This document shows positions 32,754-38,647 of a stretch of DNA of 38,647 nucleotides, in pieces. Within the stretch, counting starts at the first letter, position 1, and each line of letters starts with the position of its first letter. This DNA comes from Candidatus Geocrenenecus arthurdayi (GTDB lineage Archaea; Thermoproteota; Nitrososphaeria_A; Caldarchaeales; Wolframiiraptoraceae): the NCBI GenBank assembly GCA_023539395.1, contig JAKCEX010000009.1:1-38647 (forward strand). The letters run 5' to 3'. The translations under genes and the position numbers were made by a program. A model generated the notes under the pieces. That model did not search any database. It was not told the DNA's origin and saw nothing but the letters and a program-made list of their open reading frames with translations.

Positions 32754-33791
32754 TCAGCTAAGACTACATACAGCTGTATTCTCTCTGACAAATCTATTAA
32801 ACACTACTTCAGCAATAACCTTACATTCATTAGCAATATATCCGAGAGCCCATGAGATATACCTAGCTGATGGAAGTATTCTTGGGTCGCCTGTTAATGC
32901 TAAGCTTGTTCTACTTAATCTAATATTCTCATCAATTTCCTTAATTACTTCATCAGCTATATTAATATCGAGACTGAAGAAAGCCTTCATACACTTATCA
33001 AATATTTCTTGTACTTTGTCTGCTATCCTACGTAGTTCTACCGATATATTCTTATCAAGCCATAATCCTCTCCTCTTCAAGTTTAAGCATTCATGTGAAA
33101 CATCATAGATGTAATCTGCAATTTCTTCAAGCGATTTAACAGTTATCCTTGCGCCTACTACATAGAGTGGGCTATCTATCCCAAGTACTCTTCCAAGTTC
33201 TCTTCTTCTAAGATAAGTGAAGAGTAGTCTCACTATGAGAAAGTATAATTCATCTATTCTTTCTTCTTGTTTCTCGATATTCTTTATTATGCTTTCATCA
33301 CCCATGCTTATTAAGTCTGATAGCTGACTGAGCATTGATGAGACCATTACTTGTAATCTCTTTAATAATCCTTCAATAGGGAATCTACCAGGGTCTATGA
33401 AACTCTGAATTAATATGCTCTGAGGGTTATGTTCTACGATCTCAAAAGCTGGCAACCTATCAATAGTCTTTGATATTTCATCAGTCTGCTCTATTGTAAA
33501 GCCTTTCATAGATTGTATTCTAACAGCATCATATCCTTGAACATAGCATCCAATTATCATTCTAGCGAGCTGAATAGAGGAAGCACATAATTCAGCATTT
33601 ATAGTTGCAGTTAATTCTTTCTGCATTTTGACTGGAGGTTGAATCTTCAAAGAACCATCTGGCTCCTCAATAATGGCTAGCATGTCACCTCTCTTCAACC
33701 CCTTCTCAACAACCCATTGCTTAGGAAGGGTTATACTATAGGTTCCCTCGCCTACCTGCTGTATCCTCCTATACTGTTCGCTTACCTCCAT
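32754..33791 (-). CDS. AbrB-PhoU two-domain phosphate-type regulator
   Basis: N-terminal SpoVT/AbrB fold ('VGEGTYSITLPKQWVVEKGL' and 'KRGDMLAIIEEPDGSL') fused to a C-terminal pair of PhoU helical bundles ('LSDLISMGDESIIKNIEKQE', 'ITVKSLEEIADYIYDVSHEC', 'ADEVIKEIDENIRLSRTSLA'). Archaeal proteins of this kind sit with or control phosphate transport, but no pst genes are near. ATG 33791 lies at leaderless distance from the TATATAGG elements, so the longer frame from 33821 is unlikely. Two copies of a 10-base repeat overlap the promoter. Confidence 0.88.
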   Translation of the reverse strand: MEVSEQYRRIQQVGEGTYSITLPKQWVVEKGLKRGDMLAIIEEPDGSLKIQPPVKMQKELTATINAELCASSIQLARMIIGCYVQGYDAVRIQSMKGFTIEQTDEISKTIDRLPAFEIVEHNPQSILIQSFIDPGRFPIEGLLKRLQVMVSSMLSQLSDLISMGDESIIKNIEKQEERIDELYFLIVRLLFTYLRRRELGRVLGIDSPLYVVGARITVKSLEEIADYIYDVSHECLNLKRRGLWLDKNISVELRRIADKVQEIFDKCMKAFFSLDINIADEVIKEIDENIRLSRTSLALTGDPRILPSARYISWALGYIANECKVIAEVVFNRFVRENTAVCSLS

Positions 33792-33800
33792 GTCCGCCCG

Positions 33801-33820
33801 CCTATATACACCTATATACA
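33801..33820. promoter_or_regulatory. Tandem 10-base repeat at the AbrB-PhoU promoter
   Basis: CCTATATACA occurs twice in a row (33801-33810 and 33811-33820), one helical turn each. On the minus strand it gives TATATAGG-type elements centred about 20-25 bases before ATG 33791, so it may be both TATA box and operator for the AbrB-like protein. Distances agree with a leaderless start. Confidence 0.45.
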
Positions 33821-33880
33821 TCTATTAGATAAAATTTAAGAGCCTCTAGAAAGAGTCTTATAGTGGGAGGCGAGAGTAGG

Positions 33881-34117
33881 ATGTTATTAGAACAACCGAA
33901 AATGTCTTTAAGGAGGAGCTACGCAAACGGCTATAAATACTGTTCAAGATGCAGGGTCTATTACCTAACAGACAGTGTAAGATGCCCTTATTGTGGAATA
34001 CTCTTAAGGAACTCACCGAGAAAAAAGAAATCTCTTAGAAATACGAAGGTTGTTAAAGTCCCACCTGAAATCGAGAAAGAGTCTAGCAAAGTAGAAGTAG
34101 CTGTAAAAACAACATAA
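33881..34117 (+). CDS. Small zinc-ribbon protein
   Basis: 78 residues from ATG 33881 (preceded by GGAGGCGAG); GTG 33863 is a possible longer start at leaderless distance. A single zinc ribbon 'YKYCSRCRVYYLTDSVRCPY' with CxxC...CxxC and a basic middle 'RNSPRKKKSLRNTKVVKV' are followed by a charged tail. Typical of archaeal ribosome- or RNA polymerase-associated small ribbons; role unknown. Divergent from AbrB-PhoU gene across about 70 bases. Confidence 0.75.
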   Translation: MLLEQPKMSLRRSYANGYKYCSRCRVYYLTDSVRCPYCGILLRNSPRKKKSLRNTKVVKVPPEIEKESSKVEVAVKTT

Positions 34118-34144
34118 GAGTAGGTCTCAACTAATAAGCTCTAG

Positions 34145-34193
34145 AAATCGTTGAAGGACGCGGATAAACCTACTAATAAATCTTCAATGATTT
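34145..34193. promoter_or_regulatory. Imperfect 12-base inverted repeat ahead of the M20 peptidase gene
   Basis: AAATCGTTGAAG (34145-34156) and CTTCAATGATTT (34182-34193) are inverted copies with one mismatch, 25 bases apart. The second arm touches the TATA element TTTATATATAG (34191-34201), so it could be an operator or, as RNA, an end hairpin for the zinc-ribbon gene. Confidence 0.4.
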
Positions 34194-34222
34194 ATATATA
34201 GATTCTATTACTTATTTTATTC

Positions 34223-35368
34223 GTGGCTTATGGCATGGTTAGCCAGGAATACATCGTAGAGCTTGCAAGCAAGTTAATCAGAATTAATAGTGAAAATCCT
34301 CCTGGGAGAGAATTTGATGCTGCAAGTTTTGTAGCAGATGAATTAGCGAAAATAGGTATGAAGACGGTGATAGATAAATTTGAAGATTCAAGAGCTAACG
34401 TAGTTGGAGTGTACGGAGAAGAAAACCAGCATCCTTCAATAATGTTGAATACTCACTTAGATACCGTCCCAGCAGGAGATAGAGAAAAATGGAGTTTCCC
34501 ACCCTTTAGCGGCGAAGTAAGAGAAAACAGAATATGTGGTAGAGGAGCAGTAGATGCTAAAGGAGTCCTAGCCTCATTCCTTGGAGCATTGAAAGAACTA
34601 GCTGATAAAGGTTGGCCTATAAAAGGAAGAGTAGTTTTAGCTGCTGTAGCAGATGAAGAAGTGGAAGGTAAAGGTACTAAGAAGTTGGTTGCAAGGGGTT
34701 TAAGAACAGATTATGCAATAGTTGGAGAACCTACATCGCTTAATGTATGTATAGCTCATAAAGGAAGAGTAGTAGTTCAAGTAGATTTTCATGGACGGTC
34801 AGCACATGCAAGTAAACCATCTAGAGGTAGGAATGCAATATACTATGCATCTAAATTTGTAGAAAAAATCCAGAAAATGAAATTTACAGAAAAGCATAAC
34901 CTTTTGGGGCATCCAACATGTACTATTACATTAATTAGAGGTGGAGTCAAAGATAACATAATCCCAGATAATTGTACAGTAACCTTAGACCTAAGAATAC
35001 TCCCCTCAATGAAGCTTAACCAGACACTAAAGAAACTTAAAAACCTCATAGAGAAGGATGCATCTAAAAAAGATTATCATATAAGGATAGTAAACTATAT
35101 CCCACCTGCAGAGACATCTCCTAGCAATGCCTTAGTGAAGACAGCACTGGATACAGTAACCGAGGTAATAGGTAAGAAGATAGGGGTAAGAGGCTTCCCA
35201 GCTACCTGTGATATGAGTTTCCTAGTTAATCAAGCAAGGATACCTACTATTATTCTAGGTCCAGGGAGAATAGAAGATGCACACGTAGTAGATGAATCTA
35301 TAAGTGTAAGCGAGCTAGTTAAAGCTTCACAGATATACCTAAGGATATTAGAAAAGATTCTTTCCTAA
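34223..35368 (+). CDS. M20-family metallopeptidase (ArgE/DapE/LysK-like)
   Basis: Dizinc deacylase of 381 residues. Metal ligands are visible: 'LNTHLDTVP' (His, Asp), 'GRGAVDAKGVLAS' (bridging Asp), 'VADEEVEGKGT' (catalytic Glu pair), 'VGEPTSL', and 'EDAHVVDE' (last His). The lid domain (about 180-290) has 'KGRVVVQVDFHGRSAHAS'. Could be acetylornithine, succinyl-diaminopimelate or LysW-lysine deacylase; no LysW or arg genes nearby to decide. GTG 34223 fits TATA at 34191-34201 as leaderless start. Confidence 0.9.
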   Translation: MAYGMVSQEYIVELASKLIRINSENPPGREFDAASFVADELAKIGMKTVIDKFEDSRANVVGVYGEENQHPSIMLNTHLDTVPAGDREKWSFPPFSGEVRENRICGRGAVDAKGVLASFLGALKELADKGWPIKGRVVLAAVADEEVEGKGTKKLVARGLRTDYAIVGEPTSLNVCIAHKGRVVVQVDFHGRSAHASKPSRGRNAIYYASKFVEKIQKMKFTEKHNLLGHPTCTITLIRGGVKDNIIPDNCTVTLDLRILPSMKLNQTLKKLKNLIEKDASKKDYHIRIVNYIPPAETSPSNALVKTALDTVTEVIGKKIGVRGFPATCDMSFLVNQARIPTIILGPGRIEDAHVVDESISVSELVKASQIYLRILEKILS

Positions 35369-35413
35369 ATAATTGTTGTTAATACTAATTTGCGGTTAAT
35401 CATTTGTGAAAGT

Positions 35414-36427
35414 CTACGTTCTACGCCTTGCAGCATTAATAACCTTGGAGAAGTCTCGTATTCTTGCTTGAATACCGTATCTATCTTCCCTAAACCTCAT
35501 GTGTAGATATATCTTAAAGAGGAGTATCCAGTCTCTTTTAAGATTTAATCCACTAGTTAATCCTCTCCGAATAAATTCAAACACAGTAACATATGGTTTA
35601 AACATCTTTAAGATAGCTTTACTATATCTTTCAAAACTATCTAGATTCTTAACAAGTGTTTCTGCAGAATATAAGCTTGGAATTATTCCCTCGCCTAGCA
35701 TTGGGTAGACTGTTCCAATCGACTCACCTACCCCAACGATGTTCCCGAAATAGAATGGTTGACAGTAAAGTGGAGGAGTAATCCTAACAGGTCTACCAAT
35801 CTTCATCAAGACTTCTCCTCCATATTTCTTTATGAATTCATCAAGTACTCTACAGTGTCTCTTAAAGTAGTCACCTGCACCAACATTATACATATTTCCA
35901 CCTAGCGGGAAGTACCATAGATATCCTGAAAGCTCCCTAAACGGCTTAATATAGAAATCATCAAAAGGAGGGTTGCTAAATTTTACACGATATTCTACTG
36001 TTGGGATAAAATAATCATTTCTCACTTTTGGTAGGAGAGACCTATTGAATCCAGTCGAATCTATGATTAAGTCATATCCATCAAGAACTGATGAGACTCT
36101 CATACCGAATCTTACCTTACAATCTTTTATCAAGTCTTCTTCAAACTTTTTCTTATCGAAAGTGCAGAGCCCCCTCAATCTTATATAGTGAAGCTCTCTA
36201 CCAAGGTCTACTATCATCTCTCTACCAGTATGTAATATGTATTCTTCAAAATTCAATCCAACCTTCTTTGCAAAATCCTTCATAACATTCTTAGAAGTGC
36301 CCCAAGCACATATAGGGAAATACCTAGAACGGTCAAACATTTCGAATCCTTCAATATTATGTTCATCTCTAAGTCTTGATAGAAGATACGACCCCGCTAC
36401 CCCAACACCTACAACAGCGATCTTCAA
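35414..36427 (-). CDS. Geranylgeranyl reductase-like FAD oxidoreductase
   Basis: A 337-residue flavoprotein: N-terminal dinucleotide-binding 'MKIAVVGVGVAGSYLLSRL' (GxGxAG), 'IIDSTGFNRSL', 'YLWYFPLGGNMYNVGAGDYF' and 'GNIVGVGESIGTVYPMLGEGI' in the order of archaeal digeranylgeranylglycerophospholipid reductases. These hydrogenate archaeal lipid tails, so it may act with the GGGP synthase at 15 kb, though it is shorter (337 versus about 390-450) and could be a paralogue. Start ATG 36427. Divergent from the tRNA. Confidence 0.82.
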   Translation of the reverse strand: MKIAVVGVGVAGSYLLSRLRDEHNIEGFEMFDRSRYFPICAWGTSKNVMKDFAKKVGLNFEEYILHTGREMIVDLGRELHYIRLRGLCTFDKKKFEEDLIKDCKVRFGMRVSSVLDGYDLIIDSTGFNRSLLPKVRNDYFIPTVEYRVKFSNPPFDDFYIKPFRELSGYLWYFPLGGNMYNVGAGDYFKRHCRVLDEFIKKYGGEVLMKIGRPVRITPPLYCQPFYFGNIVGVGESIGTVYPMLGEGIIPSLYSAETLVKNLDSFERYSKAILKMFKPYVTVFEFIRRGLTSGLNLKRDWILLFKIYLHMRFREDRYGIQARIRDFSKVINAARRRT

Positions 36428-36559
36428 GCTAGAAAATATTAAAATAATTGAAATTTAAACTCTAATAAACTAAAACAATGTGAAAAAGTAAAATAGAGAG
36501 ACACTATTTGGGAGAATGCAGATAACGATTAAATCCAACCAATAAATGTATAAAGAGTA

Positions 36560-36633
36560 GGGCCCGTAGCTCAGCCTGGTAGAGCAGCGGGCTCATAACC
36601 CGTTGGTCGTGGGTTCGAATCCCACCGGGCCCA
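36560..36633 (+). tRNA. tRNA with CAU anticodon (Met)
   Basis: Complete 74-base cloverleaf: acceptor GGGCCCG pairs perfectly with CGGGCCC (36626-36632), D arm GCTC...GAGC, anticodon stem GCGGG/CCCGT with loop CTCATAA (anticodon CAT), T arm GTGGG-TTCGAAT-CCCAC, discriminator A at 36633, no encoded CCA, no intron. Box A-like GATTAAATCC at 36527-36536 is properly spaced. The GGG:CCC pairs next to the loop are initiator-like, but archaeal initiators usually begin A1:U72; here G1:C72, so elongator Met is favoured. Confidence 0.9.
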
Positions 36634-36706
36634 TGCCGTTATACTTATACTTAATATAATAGATGCTGCTATACATTCTAAGTGTAACGAATCCTGGTGA
36701 TTTGTA

Positions 36707-38098
36707 ATGAAGCTCTCCAGTCCTGTGATTAAGTTTGCCGGATTACTCTTGGGGCTGGTCATACTGTCAAATCTATTGAGTTTAGATAATCTCCAGATGT
36801 TTTCCCTGCTCATATTGGGAAGCATGATCGGGGCAACATTGATGTTTTGGAGATATAGAGTCTTGTTCGCATTCATTGCTCTGTCCTTTATGTTAGGCGT
36901 AGGCCTGATAGAAGTTAAGCTGATAAAAGACTTCGCTCAACTCGATACTATTCTTTTCCTAGCATCTATGATGGTTATAGTTGGATATCTTGAAGAAAAA
37001 AGATTCTTTGAAGTATTAATGGATAGATTGGTCGAGGTTATTGGAGATAAACCTACTCTAGTCATGATATTCTTCTTGGTTATGTCTGCTCTTCTCGCTG
37101 CATTAGTAGATGAAGTTACATCTATCTTGATAATGATCGCAATAATCTTAGACTATACTTCGAGATACAATATCAACCCTGTACCTTTCGTCATCATGTC
37201 CATATTTGCAACGAATATAGGAAGCTCAGCAACCGTTGTAGGAAACCCCGTAGGAGTAATGATAGCTTTTAATGCAAAACTAAGCTTTATAGAATTTCTG
37301 AGGTGGGCTACACCGATTGCTATAGCTTCTCTCTTTCTAACCTTAATTATCGTCCGTATTGTATTCAAGAATGAGATAGCGAAATTGGAAAAGGCTGTAT
37401 TAGATGAGAGAGGAAAGAGTAAGAAAATAGAAGAGGTTGTTAGAGAGGTACCCGACATCCGTATACCCACATTAATCTTTCTAGCAACAATACTTGGCTT
37501 AGTCTTTCATACACCACTAGAAGAATTGCTCGGACTGGAAAAGAACTCTATGCTTCTAGGAGTTCCATTCTTTTTCGCTGGGATAGTACTCTTATTTGAG
37601 AAGGAGCATGCACGAGAAATAGTGGAGAGAAGGATTGATTGGTGGACGCTACTCTTTTTCTTGATATTCTTTGCAAGCGTAGGCACATTGAAACATGTTG
37701 GAACAGTAAATGTACTAGCTGAAATAATCTATAATTCTACGGGCGGATCCTTAGAATATATTATGTCAACTATAATTTTTGCTGGAGGGATTATGACAGC
37801 TTTCATGGATAATGTTTTAGCAGTTGCTACGTGGATACCCATAATACATACAATTGGAGAATTTGGGGTAAACATTTACCCACTTTGGTGGACACTATTA
37901 TTCACTGGAACTTTCTGGGGAAACCTAACGTTAATTGGGAGTACAGCAAACATAATTGCGATAGGAGCTTTAGAAAGAAGAGTCGGAGTACATCTTACTC
38001 TAAAGTACTGGATACCCTATGGGGCCGCTGTAACTTTTCCAACAATCGGGCTTGCAGCACTCCTTATATTAATCCAGCTACCGATGATGATAGCTTAA
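36707..38098 (+). CDS. ArsB/NhaD superfamily permease
   Basis: Membrane transporter of 463 residues with about 11-12 spans arranged as two inverted halves. The re-entrant motifs 'FATNIGSSATVVGNPVGVMI' in the first half and 'FWGNLTLIGSTANIIAIGAL' in the second, plus 'LVDEVTSILIMIAIILDY' and 'AFMDNVLAVATWIP', define the ArsB/NhaD ion transporter group. It could export arsenite or exchange Na+/H+ or take up dicarboxylates; no ars genes are near. ATG 36707 follows a GTGATTTG leader. Its stop overlaps the convergent unknown gene by 4 bases. Confidence 0.9.
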   Translation: MKLSSPVIKFAGLLLGLVILSNLLSLDNLQMFSLLILGSMIGATLMFWRYRVLFAFIALSFMLGVGLIEVKLIKDFAQLDTILFLASMMVIVGYLEEKRFFEVLMDRLVEVIGDKPTLVMIFFLVMSALLAALVDEVTSILIMIAIILDYTSRYNINPVPFVIMSIFATNIGSSATVVGNPVGVMIAFNAKLSFIEFLRWATPIAIASLFLTLIIVRIVFKNEIAKLEKAVLDERGKSKKIEEVVREVPDIRIPTLIFLATILGLVFHTPLEELLGLEKNSMLLGVPFFFAGIVLLFEKEHAREIVERRIDWWTLLFFLIFFASVGTLKHVGTVNVLAEIIYNSTGGSLEYIMSTIIFAGGIMTAFMDNVLAVATWIPIIHTIGEFGVNIYPLWWTLLFTGTFWGNLTLIGSTANIIAIGALERRVGVHLTLKYWIPYGAAVTFPTIGLAALLILIQLPMMIA

Positions 38099-38409
38099 TC
38101 TCCTTTAATACAAGCAATAATCAAGGGGCGGTCATTTCTTAAGGTAATCCAAATCTCAAAACCATGTTTTATCAAGGTTGTAATAACATCGCCATAAGGA
38201 AAGCGTACCGGATCTATAACTTCTATACTAAAACCCCCATACTCTGTATTCACTATAGCAGTCCCCGAAACTATTAACTCGATACTTTCTCTTATATCGT
38301 GAACAGTTTGAACCTGCTTCTCGCTTAATGATACTGGATTACCAATACCAGGACTTTGAGCGCATTCTTTACTCTTTCCTTTCAACCCTCTAAGATATTT
38401 CACAAGCAT
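38095..38409 (-). CDS. Hypothetical protein (104 aa)
   Basis: No family recognised. ATG 38409 begins MLVKYLRGLKGKSKECAQSP; the rest ('SLSEKQVQTVHDIRESIELI', 'VSGTAIVNTEYGGFSIEVID', 'DVITTLIKHGFEIWITLRND') has a helix-strand-strand-helix-strand rhythm of a small alpha/beta domain, and it ends 'RPLIIACIKGD'. Composition matches a folded cytosolic protein. The convergent end overlaps the permease stop by 4 bases. Confidence 0.6.
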   Translation of the reverse strand: MLVKYLRGLKGKSKECAQSPGIGNPVSLSEKQVQTVHDIRESIELIVSGTAIVNTEYGGFSIEVIDPVRFPYGDVITTLIKHGFEIWITLRNDRPLIIACIKGD

Positions 38410-38487
38410 CTAATAAGCCTTTACTCTTTTATTAATGAAGATGCAAACCAAACAATAAACATTATTATAAATTAGTAGGATAGTTTC

Positions 38488-38507
38488 CGGATAAGCATTT
38501 TTATCCG
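38488..38507. repeat. Hairpin at the transposase 3' end
   Basis: CGGATAA (38488-38494), 6-base loop, TTATCCG (38501-38507): a perfect 7-base stem that includes the transposase stop codon. Possible insertion-element end structure or transcription stop. Confidence 0.45.
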
Positions 38508-38647
38508 CCCCCTGTCCTCGTGGCTTGGTAGTATATTGTGAATAGGTTTAGGAATAGTTTGAGGTTTGTTATTCCCTGTATGTGGTTTCTTGCGCTTAGC
38601 TTGTAGTGGAATACCGTCGTCCTCTCCTTTAGGTATCTGAAGAATCT
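38501..38647 (-). mobile_element. C-terminal end of a DDE transposase (insertion sequence, cut by window edge)
   Basis: The minus frame entering from the right edge ends at TAA 38501 and reads RFFRYLKERTTVFHYKLSAR then NHIQGITNLKLFLNLFTIYY, QATRTGGG. 'RFFxYLKxRT..F' followed by a Leu-rich helix with Asn/Tyr is the C-terminal segment of archaeal IS6/IS240-like transposases. 48 residues are visible. Together with the N-terminal fragment at 28.1-28.2 kb it suggests such elements have visited this locus more than once. Confidence 0.65.

Noticed and set aside
36571-36876. Minus-strand frame across the CAU tRNA
   Set aside because: It runs through the tRNA and antisense to the permease N-terminus.
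38540-38647. Plus-strand frame from GTG 38540 with one in-frame TAG before WNTVV
   Set aside because: The minus strand of the same bases reads as a transposase C-terminus without stops; the plus frame is its shadow.

Overview
The window is chromosomal DNA of a thermophilic archaeon. It is AT-rich, uses AGA/AGG and ATA heavily, often starts genes with GTG or TTG, and has TATA boxes only 25-35 bases ahead of start codons (leaderless or near-leaderless genes). Archaeal markers include the DNA polymerase D large subunit, HerA/NurA, PriS, GINS, Clp1, GGGP synthase, Alba, L44e, Sec61 beta, an Elf1-type factor, an archaeal signal peptidase and a CAU tRNA. FtsZ together with PolD and an Elf1-type factor points to a deep Thermoproteota-type lineage (Aigarchaeota, Geothermarchaeota, Bathyarchaeia or Korarchaeota-like) rather than Sulfolobales. 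That placement is inference.

Layout. 1-2.6 kb: 3' part of a secreted or surface protein made of about seven beta-sandwich repeats, then signal peptidase I. 2.5-4.6 kb (minus): DUF447, CitG-like and small Toprim proteins. 4.8-6.0 kb: a 48-residue ribbon-helix-helix gene overlapping ftsZ (cdrS-ftsZ arrangement) behind two palindromes. 6.0-7.7 kb (minus): MetRS. 7.8-14.6 kb: replication/repair and RNA-end genes (nurA, herA, a tiny membrane protein, priS, GINS, Clp1-type kinase, RuvC-like protein). 14.6-16.7 kb: Elf1, GGGPS, KaiC-like ATPase. 16.7-18.4 kb: an ABC/OLD-type ATPase overlapping a DUF4276/Toprim-like partner that is broken by one in-frame TAG. 18.6-24.2 kb: MIP18-family protein, PolD DP2, HTH regulator, Sec61 beta, beta-CASP nuclease. 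24.2-28.1 kb: DUF2070 protein, Alba, an aminotransferase-fold protein without its catalytic lysine, L44e. 28.1-30.6 kb: a worn accessory patch with a transposase fragment, an unknown gene, a fused HEPN-MNT protein, an orphan coding remnant and a hemerythrin. 30.7-38.4 kb: MBL hydrolase, small membrane protein, MFS transporter, AbrB-PhoU regulator, zinc ribbon, M20 peptidase, geranylgeranyl-reductase-like flavoprotein, tRNA, ArsB/NhaD permease, and an unknown protein. The right edge carries the 3' end of a transposase gene.

Most unusual points: the ATPase-Toprim module with a TGG-to-TAG lesion; the HEPN-MNT single-chain fusion; the degenerate class III aminotransferase next to Alba; the cdrS-ftsZ pair with candidate operators; and two neighbouring genes (MetRS, NurA) whose conserved N-termini have no in-frame ATG, GTG or TTG. 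All functional calls come from reading motifs by eye; no database search was run.
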